Below, piece by piece: positions 1 to 7,384 of a DNA stretch of 10,058 nt. The notes beneath the pieces were generated by a model. That model was not told where the DNA came from, did no database searches, and saw only the letters and a program-made list of their open reading frames with translations. A program made the translations under genes and the position numbers. Numbering within the stretch: position 1 is the stretch's first letter; every line of letters starts with the position of its first letter. The stretch lies in the NCBI GenBank assembly GCA_015487895.1, contig WFOW01000281.1, positions 1 through 10,058 of the forward strand, in the 5' to 3' direction. This DNA is from Gammaproteobacteria bacterium (lineage in GTDB: Bacteria > Pseudomonadota > Gammaproteobacteria > S144-34).

Positions 1-47
1 CCCGTCTCCCGTCTCTCCCGTGACCCCCTCCCGCGCCTCTGCCCCCC
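1..47. repeat. Pyrimidine-rich tract resembling the intergenic repeat arms
   Basis: The first bases are iterations of CCCGTCTC-like words followed by CGCCTCTGCC-like sequence. The same words, in similar order, form the pyrimidine arm of the 131-bp repeats between 5591 and 5943 (around 5660-5690). This suggests that a repeat of that family ends just upstream of gltX. The tract is short, low in complexity and cut by the window edge, so the relationship is tentative. Confidence 0.3.
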
Positions 48-59
48 GGACGCATGGGC

Positions 60-65
60 TACCCT
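60..65 (+). promoter_or_regulatory. Weak -10-like hexamer TACCCT before gltX
   Basis: TACCCT ends 8 nt before the ATG at 74, and there is no Shine-Dalgarno-like sequence between them. The arrangement resembles the clearer TATACT elements before the genes at 6106 and 7148, implying a leaderless or nearly leaderless transcript. It matches the sigma-70 -10 consensus at only three of six positions and I see no convincing -35, so this is a weak call resting on positional analogy. Confidence 0.2.
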
Positions 66-73
66 ATGCCCCC

Positions 74-1519
74 ATGCCCGGCCCGGACTCCAGCCGCGCC
101 CCCGTCACGCGCTTCGCGCCCAGCCCGAGCGGGAGGCTCCACGTCGGCAACGCGCGCACGGCGCTCTTCGCCTGGCTGCTCGCGCGCGGCCGCGGCGGGC
201 GCTTCCTGCTGCGCATCGAGGACACGGACGCGGCGCGCACGGAGCCCGGGGCCGAGGCCGCGATCCTCGAGGACCTGCGCTGGCTGGGGCTCGACTGGGA
301 CGAGGGCCCGGACGTGGGCGGGCCGCACGGGCCCTACCGCCAGTCCGAGCGCGCCGCGCTTCACGCCGGGCTCCTCGCGCGCCTCGAGGCGGCCGGGCAC
401 CTTTACCCCTGCTTCTGCACGCCCGAGACCCTGGAGGCGGCGCGGGCGGCGCAGCGCGCCCGGGGCGAGCCGCCGCGCTACCCCGGCACCTGCGCGCGGC
501 TCGCGCCCGGGGAGGCGCGCCGGCGCCTGGCGCGCGGCGAGCCCGCGGCGCTGCGCTTCCGGGTGCCCGCGGGCCGGCGCGTCGCCTTCGACGACCTCGT
601 GCGCGGGCCGCAGGCCATCGAGAGCGACGCCCTCGGCGACTTCGTCGTGCGGCGCGCCGACGGCCGGCCTGCCTTCCTGTTCGCCTCGGCCGTGGACGAC
701 GCCCACATGGGCGTCACCCACGTCCTTCGCGGCGAGGACCACCTCGCCAACACCCCGCGCCAGCTCCTGCTGCTGGAGGCGCTGGGGCTCGACGCGCCGC
801 GCTACGGGCACCTGCCGCTGGTGGTGGACGCCGCCGGGCGGCCGCTGTCCAAGCGGACGGGCGCGGCGGCGCTCGCGGGGCTGCGCGCCGAGGGCTTCCT
901 GCCGCTCGCGGTGGCGAACCTGCTGGCGCGCCTCGGCCACCGCTACCCCGACGGGGCGCTGCTCGCCCTGGATGCGCTCGCCGCGGGCTTCGACCCGGCG
1001 GCGGTGGCGCGCGCGCCGGCGCGCCTCGATCCCGCGCAGCTCGAGCGCTGGCAGCGCCTCGCCCTGGACGCGCTCGAGGAGGGCGGCTTCGCCGCCTGGG
1101 CCGCGGAGGCGGCACCGTTGCCGGAGGACAAGACGCGCCGCGAGGCCTTCCTGGCCCTCGTGCGGCCCAACGTGCTGCGCCGGCGCGACGTCGCCGCCTG
1201 GGCGGCGATCCTGCTCGAGGGGCGCTTCGAGTATGATGGGCGCGCGCGCGCCGCGCTGGCCGAGGCCGGCGCCGGATGGCTCGAGCGGGCCGCGGCGGCG
1301 GCCGCGGCCGCGGGCGACGGGGGCGCGGTGCCGGAGGCGGTGGCCGCCGAGACGGGCGCGCGCGGGCGGAAGCTGTTCCATCCCCTGCGGGCGGCGCTCA
1401 CGGGCCGGACGGACGGCCCCGCGCTGCGCGACGTGGCCGCCTTCCTCGGCGGCGCCGAGTGCGCCGCGCGCCTGCGGCGCGCGGCCGCCGCCGTGCGGGG
1501 AGGGGGAGAGGGGCCTTGA
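74..1519 (+). CDS. gltX: Glutamyl-tRNA synthetase
   Basis: A class I aminoacyl-tRNA synthetase that activates glutamate with ATP and loads it onto tRNA-Glu in the cytoplasm. Visible: the N-terminal [15 protein letters not shown] block with the HIGH-type motif H23-V-G-N, the LLRIEDTD segment, a zinc-site candidate C113-x-C115...Y136-x3-C140, and the KMSKS-type motif L258-S-K-R-T-G. The C-terminal helical anticodon-binding domain ends in the family-typical [16 protein letters not shown] stretch; an alanine run precedes it. At 481 aa it has the usual length. ATG 74 was chosen because homology begins shortly after it; a GTG at 20 is in frame but would add 18 residues of low-complexity translation. 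No Shine-Dalgarno precedes ATG 74. Oddities are KRTG where KRHG/KRDG is usual, and Arg where E. coli has the last zinc-ligand His. Its stop overlaps the cysS start. Family assignment is certain; whether it is the sole or a second GluRS cannot be told here. Confidence 0.95.
   Translation: MPGPDSSRAPVTRFAPSPSGRLHVGNARTALFAWLLARGRGGRFLLRIEDTDAARTEPGAEAAILEDLRWLGLDWDEGPDVGGPHGPYRQSERAALHAGLLARLEAAGHLYPCFCTPETLEAARAAQRARGEPPRYPGTCARLAPGEARRRLARGEPAALRFRVPAGRRVAFDDLVRGPQAIESDALGDFVVRRADGRPAFLFASAVDDAHMGVTHVLRGEDHLANTPRQLLLLEALGLDAPRYGHLPLVVDAAGRPLSKRTGAAALAGLRAEGFLPLAVANLLARLGHRYPDGALLALDALAAGFDPAAVARAPARLDPAQLERWQRLALDALEEGGFAAWAAEAAPLPEDKTRREAFLALVRPNVLRRRDVAAWAAILLEGRFEYDGRARAALAEAGAGWLERAAAAAAAAGDGGAVPEAVAAETGARGRKLFHPLRAALTGRTDGPALRDVAAFLGGAECAARLRRAAAAVRGGGEGP
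1497..1513 (+). promoter_or_regulatory. Purine-rich ribosome binding region fixing the TTG start of cysS
   Basis: A 17-base all-purine stretch at the very end of gltX contains GGAGG and GGAGAGG and lies directly before TTG 1516. It is the strongest Shine-Dalgarno in this half of the window. It supports initiation at TTG, which gives [11 protein letters not shown] as N-terminus, rather than at any upstream in-frame codon inside gltX. Confidence 0.7.
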
Positions 1520-2934
1520 GCAAGCTGCCGGAGATCCGTGTCCACAACACGCTGACGCGCCGCAGGGAGCGGCTCGAGCCGCTCGAGCCGGGGCACGTGC
1601 GCATGTACGTGTGCGGCATGACGGTCTACGACCTCTGCCACCTGGGGCATGCGCGCGTGCTCGTGGTCTTCGACACCTTCGTGCGCTACCTGCGCTCGGT
1701 GGGCTACCGCGTGACCTACGTGCGCAACGTCACGGACATCGACGACAAGATCATCGCCCGCGCCCGCGAGCTCGGGGTCGGCTTCCGCGAGCTGACCGAG
1801 CGCTACATCGCCGCCATGCACGAGGACGCCGCCGCGCTCGGCGTGCTCGCGCCCGACCACGAGCCGCGCGCGACGGGCAACGTGGACGCCATCATCGAGC
1901 TCATCGGGCGCCTGCTCGAGCGCGGCTACGCCTACCGCGCCCCCAACGGCGACGTCTACTACGACGTCTCGCGCTTCGAGGGCTACGGCGGGCTCTCGGG
2001 CAAGCGGCCGGAGGAGCTGCGCGCGGGCGCGCGCGTGGCCGTGGAGGAGGCCAAGGACGATCCCCTCGACTTCGCGCTGTGGAAGGCGGCCAAGCCCGGC
2101 GAGCCGAGCTGGGACTCGCCCTGGGGACCCGGGCGGCCGGGCTGGCACATCGAGTGCTCGACCATGTCCATGCGCTGCCTGGGCGAGCAGTTCGACGTCC
2201 ACGGCGGCGGCATGGATCTCGTGTTCCCGCACCACGAGAACGAGATCGCCCAGTCCGAGGCCGCCACCGGGCGCCATCCCTTCGTGCGCACGTGGATGCA
2301 CGTCGGCTTCGTGCAGGTCGACGAGGAGAAGATGTCCAAGTCGTTGGGCAACTTCTTCACCATCCGCGAGATCCTCGCCCGCCACCGCCCGGAGGCGGTC
2401 CGCGCCTTCATCCTCGGCAGCCACTACCGCAGCCCCCTCAACTACACCGCCGAGGCGCTCACCCAGGCCGAGCACGCCCTCGAGCGCCTCTACACGGCGC
2501 TGCGCGGGCTGGAGCTTGCGCCCGCGGCGACCGCGCCCGAGCCGTGGGCGGGGCGCTTCCACGCCGCCATGGCCGACGACCTCGGCACGCCGGAGGCGCT
2601 CGCCGTGCTCCACGAGATGGCGCGCGAGGTCAACCGCCTGCGCGACGCCGGGCGGCCTGCCGAGGCCGCGCGCCTCGCCGCCGGCATGCGGACACTGGGC
2701 GCGCCCCTGGGGCTGCTCCAGGCCGACCCCGAGGCCTTCCTCAAGGCGGCGCCGGCCGGCGGTGCGGAGGGCCCGGACGAGGCCGAGATCGAGCGCCTGG
2801 TGGCCGCCCGTGCCGAGGCCCGGCGGCGCCGCGACTGGGCCGAGGCCGACCGCATCCGCGACGCCCTGCGCGAGCGCGGCATCGTGCTGGAGGACACGCC
2901 GGAAGGGACGGTCTGGCGCCGCGCGGTGGACTGA
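1516..2934 (+). CDS. cysS: Cysteinyl-tRNA synthetase
   Basis: A class I synthetase that charges tRNA-Cys in the cytoplasm. The diagnostic zinc site is complete: C33 ([10 protein letters not shown]), C214 (HIECSTMS), H239 and E243 (FPHHENE), matching C28/C209/H234/E238 of the E. coli enzyme. The HIGH-type motif is H42-L-G-H and the KMSKS motif K272-M-S-K-S is perfect. The [20 protein letters not shown] block is characteristic of CysRS. The C-terminal part contains the DALR-type helical domain and a charged [17 protein letters not shown] segment typical of the family end. Length 472 aa fits. The start is TTG, supported by a strong purine-rich ribosome binding region; it shares the bases TTGA with the gltX stop, so translation is probably coupled and the two genes form an operon. 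Nothing is missing. Identification is secure; only the exact start is slightly open. Confidence 0.97.
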   Translation: MSKLPEIRVHNTLTRRRERLEPLEPGHVRMYVCGMTVYDLCHLGHARVLVVFDTFVRYLRSVGYRVTYVRNVTDIDDKIIARARELGVGFRELTERYIAAMHEDAAALGVLAPDHEPRATGNVDAIIELIGRLLERGYAYRAPNGDVYYDVSRFEGYGGLSGKRPEELRAGARVAVEEAKDDPLDFALWKAAKPGEPSWDSPWGPGRPGWHIECSTMSMRCLGEQFDVHGGGMDLVFPHHENEIAQSEAATGRHPFVRTWMHVGFVQVDEEKMSKSLGNFFTIREILARHRPEAVRAFILGSHYRSPLNYTAEALTQAEHALERLYTALRGLELAPAATAPEPWAGRFHAAMADDLGTPEALAVLHEMAREVNRLRDAGRPAEAARLAAGMRTLGAPLGLLQADPEAFLKAAPAGGAEGPDEAEIERLVAARAEARRRRDWAEADRIRDALRERGIVLEDTPEGTVWRRAVD

Positions 2935-2940
2935 GCCGCA

Positions 2941-2984
2941 CGGGGCGTGCCGGGGCGTGGGGCGCGGCCGCCGCCGGCACCCCG
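2941..2984 (+). terminator. GC-rich hairpin after cysS, without U-tract
   Basis: GTGCCGG at 2947-2953 pairs perfectly with CCGGCAC at 2974-2980, and CGGG outside it can pair with CCCG after a one-base bulge. The structure starts a few bases after the cysS stop and lies before the ZIP gene promoter region. There is no T-run after it, so it is not a canonical intrinsic terminator; it may stabilise the 3' end or contribute to termination in this GC-rich genome. Confidence 0.3.
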
Positions 2985-3022
2985 CTCCCCTCGCCGGCTC
3001 CCGCCGGCAGTGGCACGGCGTG

Positions 3023-3028
3023 TATCAT
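3023..3028 (+). promoter_or_regulatory. Possible -10 element TATCAT for the ZIP gene
   Basis: TATCAT is preceded by TG (extended-like context TGTATCAT) and is a conspicuous AT-rich island in GC-rich sequence. It lies 29 nt before ATG 3058, leaving room for the GGAGG Shine-Dalgarno at 3047-3051. I see no recognisable -35. Identification rests on the hexamer and its position. Confidence 0.35.
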
Positions 3029-3057
3029 CCGCGGCTCGTCCGAGCCGGAGGCCGCAG

Positions 3058-3834
3058 ATGCCGTTGCCCGTCTGGATCCTGCTCTTCTGCCTGCTCGGGG
3101 GCGCGCTGAGCGTCGTGGCGGCCGCCGGCTTCCTGCGGCTCGGGCGGCTGGCCGAGCGGCGGCTGCCGGACCTCGTCAGCTTCGCCACCGGCGCCCTGCT
3201 CGGCACCGCCTTCCTCGCGCTCCTGCCGCACGCGCTCGAGGAGCCGGGCGCGCCCGGGGCGCACCGCGTCATGGGCACCGTGCTGCTCGGCGTGCTCGCC
3301 TTCTTCGCGCTGGAGAAGCTCGTGCTGTGGCGCCACTGCCACGCCCCCGAGTGCGACGCGCACGGCCCCGGCGAGCCCCCCGCACGGCCGGCGGCCGGGG
3401 CCCTGATCCTGGTCGGCGACGCCTTCCACAACTTCGTCGACGGCGTGCTGATCGCAGCGGCCTTCCTCGCCGACATCCATCTCGGCATCGTCACCGCGCT
3501 CGCGGTGGCCGCCCACGAGATCCCGCAGGAGGTGGGCGACTTCGCGATCCTGCTGCACAGCGGCTACGGCCGCGCGCGCGCCTTCGCCTACAACCTGCTC
3601 TCGGGGCTCGCCACCGTCGTCGGGGGGCTGCTCGGCTGGGCGGCGCTCGCGCCCGCGCACGGCGCGCTCGCCTACGTGCTCGCCGTGGCGGCGGCGAGCT
3701 TCGTCTATATCGCCGTCGCCGATCTGATCCCGGACCTGCACCGGCGGCTCGCGCCCGGCGAGACCGCCCGCCAGCTCGCCCTCATCGCCCTCGGCGTCGG
3801 CGTCGTCGCCCTCGGCCACACCTTCGCCCACTGA
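3058..3834 (+). CDS. ZIP-family divalent metal transporter
   Basis: A polytopic inner-membrane protein of 258 aa, predicted to move zinc or another divalent cation toward the cytoplasm. Eight hydrophobic segments can be traced at about residues 3-24, 39-59, 71-90, 112-136, 142-168, 174-198, 203-222 and 236-254. The metal-path signatures of the ZIP family are present: H124-N-F-V-D128-G in segment 4 and H153-E-I-P-Q-E158-x-G-D-F in segment 5. The loop between segments 3 and 4 is rich in His and Cys (around 91-102), as in many ZIP proteins, and could bind metal. The start is ATG 3058 with GGAGG 7 bases upstream; longer in-frame starts would add non-homologous sequence. It has its own probable promoter and is not clearly part of the gltX-cysS operon. 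The family is clear; the substrate (Zn, Fe, Mn) and exact subgroup (ZupT- or GufA-like) cannot be decided from sequence alone. Confidence 0.9.
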   Translation: MPLPVWILLFCLLGGALSVVAAAGFLRLGRLAERRLPDLVSFATGALLGTAFLALLPHALEEPGAPGAHRVMGTVLLGVLAFFALEKLVLWRHCHAPECDAHGPGEPPARPAAGALILVGDAFHNFVDGVLIAAAFLADIHLGIVTALAVAAHEIPQEVGDFAILLHSGYGRARAFAYNLLSGLATVVGGLLGWAALAPAHGALAYVLAVAAASFVYIAVADLIPDLHRRLAPGETARQLALIALGVGVVALGHTFAH

Positions 3835-3839
3835 CCCGG

Positions 3840-4050
3840 CACCGGCCCGCCACCCCTGCGCGCGCCTGCGTGGCCAGGTGGTCGCGGATCGTGAGCGTCC
3901 GCACGCGGCGAACGCCTCCAACGCCGGCATCGCCCTGTCGCCCGTCACGACGGCCTAGGCGCGCCCGGCGAGCGCGCGCCCCAGGATCCGGTTGCCGGCC
4001 TCGTCGGCGAGGGTCCTCAGGCGCAGCCGCGGCCGTACCGTCGCGGAGCG
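3840..4050 (-). pseudogene. Decayed C-terminal half of a PIN-domain (VapC-like) toxin
   Basis: Read on the minus strand from about 4050 downward, the translation runs VRPRLRLRTLADEAGNRIL, then GRALAGRA, a TAG at 3957-3955, then AVVTGDRAMPALEAF, and after a one-base frameshift near 3906-3904 continues VRTLTIRDHLATQ. Joined, this follows the C-terminal half of many PIN toxins: (D)xxNxxLxxALAGRA-E/D-AVVTGDRxLLALExFxGVRILTxRxFL. The stop is one change from GAG (Glu), an acceptable residue there. I see no intact N-terminal half with the first catalytic Asp and no antitoxin beside it; the segment runs into the 5' side of gdh. It is therefore a relic of a toxin-antitoxin locus. The match is from memory of the family pattern, and the outer boundaries are approximate. 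Confidence 0.55.
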
Positions 4051-4089
4051 CTCCGGCACGTCCGGACGCCGGGAGCCGGCGACCCTAAA

Positions 4090-4138
4090 GGCACGTGCCG
4101 CGGGGCCGATAGCCTCTCCGGAAGGCGGCTGGACCGCC
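4090..4138 (+). promoter_or_regulatory. Palindrome GGCACGTGCC and small hairpin before gdh
   Basis: A perfect 10-bp palindrome with a CACGTG core lies at 4090-4099, and a 5-bp GGCGG/CCGCC hairpin with a 5-nt loop lies at 4124-4138, just before the GGAGGGGAGG ribosome binding site of the glutamate dehydrogenase gene. They could be a regulator site and a leader structure. No convincing -35/-10 pair is visible; AT-richer bits at 4086-4089 and 4109-4111 are the only candidates. Short palindromes arise easily at this GC content. Confidence 0.22.
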
Positions 4139-4158
4139 CTGGAGGGGAGGTGCGTGCC

Positions 4159-5589
<1,431 letters not shown>

Positions 5590-5590
5590 A

Positions 5591-5943
5591 CGGGTTGCGG
5601 GAGACGGGTTGCGGGAGACGGGAAAGAATGGCCGCGCGCGGAGCGCGCACCGACCCTCGCCTCCCGACCCCCGTCTCTCGCCTCTGCCGCCGCAGGTGGT
5701 CGCGCCTGGAAGGCGCTTGTAAAGTACGCGGGAGACGGGTTGCGGGGGACGGGAAAGAATGGCCGCGCCCGGAGGGCGCACCGACCCTCGCCCCCCGACC
5801 CCCGTCTCTCGCCTCTGCCGCCGCAGGTGGTCGCGCCTGGAAGGCGCTTGTAAAGTACGCGGGAGACGGGTTGCGAGAGGCGGGAAAGAATGGCCGCGCG
5901 CGGAGCGCGCACCGACCCTCGCCTCCCGACCCCCGTCTCCCGC
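5591..5943 (+). repeat. 131-bp tandem repeat array with nested hairpins
   Basis: The segment starting GAAAGAATGG recurs at 5622, 5753 and 5884, exactly 131 bases apart, as does GGGAGACGGGTTGCG at 5599, 5730 and 5861. Units 1 and 2 are nearly identical; unit 3 stops at about 5943. Each unit has a purine arm (e.g. 5597-5621) and a pyrimidine arm (5657-5681) that pair at 19 of 25 positions plus 2 G-T wobbles. At the apex is a small hairpin GCGCGC-GGA-GCGCGC (5634-5648; 5896-5910 in unit 3). In unit 2 this is GCGCCC-GGA-GGGCGC (5765-5779): both members of one base pair changed together. A second hairpin GCGCCT-GGA-AGGCGC lies at 5702-5716 and 5833-5847. No coding capacity is credible. The array starts 2 bases after the gdh stop and may end its transcript; it resembles REP/BIME-type elements, and mobilisation by a REP-associated transposase is only inference. 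Confidence 0.85.
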
Positions 5944-6029
5944 CACTCTGGATCGTGGGAGGGCTTCCAGCCCTGACCAAATGGCTGCGCGCGAAACGCG
6001 CACCGATCCTCGCCTCCCGCCTCTGGGCG
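5944..6029 (+). repeat. Divergent fourth repeat copy with inverted REP-like hairpin
   Basis: After the third unit the sequence changes to GTGGGAGGGCTTCCAGCCCT (5955-5974; hairpin AGGGCT-TCC-AGCCCT at 5960-5974) followed by GACCAAATGG. A variant apex hairpin GCGCG/CGCGC with loop CGAAA follows at 5987-6001, then CACCGATCCTCGCCTCCCG as in the other units. The spacing from the previous ATGGC word is 91 rather than 131 bases, and the long purine arm is missing. The TCC-loop hairpin is the reverse orientation of the GGA-loop hairpins at 5702 and 5833, including the GACCA tail, so both orientations of one palindrome family occur here, as in REP clusters. From 6030 to 6069 I see nothing further. Confidence 0.65.
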
Positions 6030-6069
6030 CTCGCCGGTCCGCGGGGCGCTCCACCGGGCACCGCATGCC

Positions 6070-6098
6070 GTGAACCGCGAACCGCACCTCTATATACT
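6070..6098 (+). promoter_or_regulatory. Promoter with -10 TATACT placed for a leaderless transcript
   Basis: TATACT (6093-6098, within TATATACT) matches the sigma-70 -10 consensus at five of six positions and is isolated in GC-rich sequence. It ends 7 nt before ATG 6106, so transcription would start at or next to the A of the ATG. A weak -35, GTGAAC (6070-6075), lies 17 bp upstream. No Shine-Dalgarno is present, consistent with leaderless translation. Confidence 0.5.
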
Positions 6099-6105
6099 CA
6101 CCCCC

Positions 6106-6621
6106 ATGCGCCACATGGTCACCGTCGTCGGGCGCGACCGGCCCGGCATCGTCGCCGCCCTCGCGCAGGCCCTCTACGAGGCCGGCTGCAACCTGGCCGA
6201 GGCCTCCATGGCCCGGCTCGCGGGCACCTTCGCCGTCATGGTGATGGTGGCGTGCGAGCGCGACGCCGCGGGCCTGGAGGCGGTGCTGCGGCCCGTGGCC
6301 GAGCGCCTCGGCCTGCGCGTGCACGTCGACCCCGTCGAGGGCGAGGCGGGGCCGAGCCCCGAGCCCGACGTGCGCGTGACGGTCTCGGGCGCCGACCGGG
6401 CGGGCATCGTCGCGCGGGTGGCGGGGGCGCTCGCCGAGGCCGGGGTCAACATCCTCGACCTCGAGTCCGCCGTCGCCACGGGCCCCGGGGGGCCGATCTA
6501 CATCCTCCACATCGAGGGCCAGGCCGCGCGCGGCATCGAGCCCGTGCGCGAGGCCATGGCCGCCGTCGCCAGGGAGGGTATCGACGTGAGCGTGCGCCCC
6601 GTCGAGCCCGTGGTCGGCTGA
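6106..6621 (+). CDS. Double ACT-domain protein, GcvR-like
   Basis: A 171-aa cytoplasmic protein made of two ACT domains, small-molecule-binding folds that usually sense amino acids. ACT 1 covers about residues 3-75 with the signature V-G-R-D11-R-P-G-I-V-A-A-L-A-x(5)-G-C-N-L. ACT 2 covers about 88-165 with S-G-A-D97-R-A-G-I-V-A-R-V-A-x(5)-G-V-N-I-L-D-L-E. This arrangement matches the glycine cleavage system repressor GcvR, which in E. coli acts by binding the activator GcvA rather than DNA. No catalytic domain is present, so it is a regulator or sensor rather than an enzyme; a relation to the ACT part of PurU-type deformylases is the alternative. ATG 6106 is preferred because the -10 element lies 7 nt upstream; ATG 6115 would also keep the domain. 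It is followed 13 bases later by a peptide deformylase gene, probably cotranscribed. No gcv genes are in view, so the target pathway is unproven. Confidence 0.8.
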   Translation: MRHMVTVVGRDRPGIVAALAQALYEAGCNLAEASMARLAGTFAVMVMVACERDAAGLEAVLRPVAERLGLRVHVDPVEGEAGPSPEPDVRVTVSGADRAGIVARVAGALAEAGVNILDLESAVATGPGGPIYILHIEGQAARGIEPVREAMAAVAREGIDVSVRPVEPVVG

Positions 6622-6634
6622 GCCGGGAGGGCCG

Positions 6635-7132
6635 ATGGCGGTCCTGCCGATCCTCACCTATCCGGATCCCCGTCTGAAGCAGGTCTCGGAGCCGGTCGAG
6701 CGCATCGACGACGAGCTGCGTGCCTTTATCGCCGACCTCGAGGAGACCATGCGCGCCGGCCCCGCCGCCGTCGGCATCGCCGCCCCCCAGGTGGGCCGCT
6801 TCCAGCGCATCGTCATCGTCGACGTCTCCGGCGCGCGCCGCGCCAACCCCGACCACCACGGCCGCATGGTCCTGATCAACCCCGAGATCACGGAGTGGGA
6901 GGGCCTGGAGGTCGGTCGCGAGGGCTGCCTTTCGGTGCCGGACTACACCGGCAAGGTCGTGCGGGCCCGGCGCATCACGGTGCGCGCCCTCGACGAGCAC
7001 GGGCGCGCGCGCGAGTACCGCTGCACGGGCTACGAGGCCCGCGCCGTGCAGCACGAGGTCGACCACCTCGACGGCATCCTCTTCCTGGACCGGCTGGTGA
7101 GCCGCCGCGCCGACCTCTTCCGCCGCCGCTGA
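6635..7132 (+). CDS. def: Peptide deformylase
   Basis: A metalloenzyme that removes the formyl group from the initiator methionine of nascent proteins. All three family motifs are visible: A-V-G-I-A-A-P-Q52 (motif 1; the usual first Gly of GxGxAAxQ is Ala45), E96-G-C98-L-S-V (motif 2) and Q-H140-E141-V-D-H144 (motif 3). C98, H140 and H144 are the metal ligands, E141 the catalytic acid/base and Q52 the oxyanion residue. At 165 aa it has normal length and ends soon after motif 3 in a basic tail. ATG 6635 follows a clear GGGAGG Shine-Dalgarno (6625-6630) at proper distance, unlike the gene before it. It lies 13 bases after the ACT-protein stop and most likely shares its transcript. No fmt is adjacent, so this is not the usual def-fmt locus and may be one of two deformylases in the genome, which is inference. 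The function itself is secure. Confidence 0.95.
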   Translation: MAVLPILTYPDPRLKQVSEPVERIDDELRAFIADLEETMRAGPAAVGIAAPQVGRFQRIVIVDVSGARRANPDHHGRMVLINPEITEWEGLEVGREGCLSVPDYTGKVVRARRITVRALDEHGRAREYRCTGYEARAVQHEVDHLDGILFLDRLVSRRADLFRRR

Positions 7133-7134
7133 CC

Positions 7135-7140
7135 TATACT
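7135..7140 (+). promoter_or_regulatory. -10 element TATACT before the antitoxin gene
   Basis: TATACT ends exactly 7 nt before ATG 7148, the same hexamer and spacing as before the gene at 6106. It begins 3 bases after the def stop codon. No Shine-Dalgarno lies between it and the ATG, again suggesting a leaderless mRNA. No good -35 is seen 16-18 bp upstream, where the end of def lies. Confidence 0.45.
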
Positions 7141-7147
7141 TTCCGTC

Positions 7148-7384
7148 ATGGACGCCGAGGCACCCACGCGGTTTGAGCGGATCACCGTCGATCCGGAGGT
7201 GATGGGCGGGCGGGCGTGCATTCGCGGGTTGCGCATCCCCGTGGCCGTGATCGTCCGGCTCGTGGCGCGGGGCGCCTCCTTCGAGGAGATTCTGGCCGGC
7301 TATCCCGATCTTACCAGGGAAGACATCCAGCAGGCGCTCGAGTATGCCGCCTGGCTCACGGACGAGCGGATCCACACGCCCTGA
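7148..7384 (+). CDS. DUF433 antitoxin
   Basis: A 78-aa protein of the DUF433 family, small winged-helix-like proteins that pair with PIN-like toxins and are thought to bind their own promoter and neutralise the toxin. The pattern is clear: I12-T-V-D-P-E-V-M-G-G-R-A-C-I-R-G-L-R-I-P-V, then G-A-S-F-E-E-I-L-A-G-Y-P-D-L-T-R-E-D-I-Q-Q-A-L-E-Y-A-A, the conserved EEIL...YP.LT.EDI helix-turn-helix core. Length is normal. ATG 7148 begins 15 bases after the def stop and is preceded by a -10 hexamer instead of a ribosome binding site. Its TGA stop lies in CTGA, where a toxin gene of this family would usually begin; here the toxin frame is shifted (see the 7344-7760 entry). Base composition is slightly less GC-rich than the flanking housekeeping genes, in keeping with an acquired module. 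Confident family call; toxicity and antitoxicity are inferred from the pairing. Confidence 0.85.
   Translation: MDAEAPTRFERITVDPEVMGGRACIRGLRIPVAVIVRLVARGASFEEILAGYPDLTREDIQQALEYAAWLTDERIHTP

Noticed and set aside
20..73. GTG 20 as the start of gltX
   Set aside because: It adds 18 residues encoded by the low-complexity pyrimidine tract, without a ribosome binding site. ATG 74 lies just before the conserved N-terminus.
943..2613. Minus-strand open frame of 556 codons opposite gltX and cysS
   Set aside because: Composition and placement are those of a mirror frame of two certain genes; no start signal or family features.
54..4088. A 1344-codon + strand open frame across gltX, cysS and the ZIP gene
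   Set aside because: Its translation is dominated by Arg, Pro, Ala and Ser and no domain is recognisable. It is an out-of-frame shadow of three well-supported genes caused by the scarcity of stop codons at high GC.
5591..5943. CRISPR array
   Set aside because: The unit is 131 bp with near-identical sequence throughout; there are no short repeats alternating with unique spacers and no cas genes nearby.
5759..6073. Small ORF within the repeat array
   Set aside because: It begins in repeat sequence and is Arg/Pro-rich, without a ribosome binding site or conserved features.
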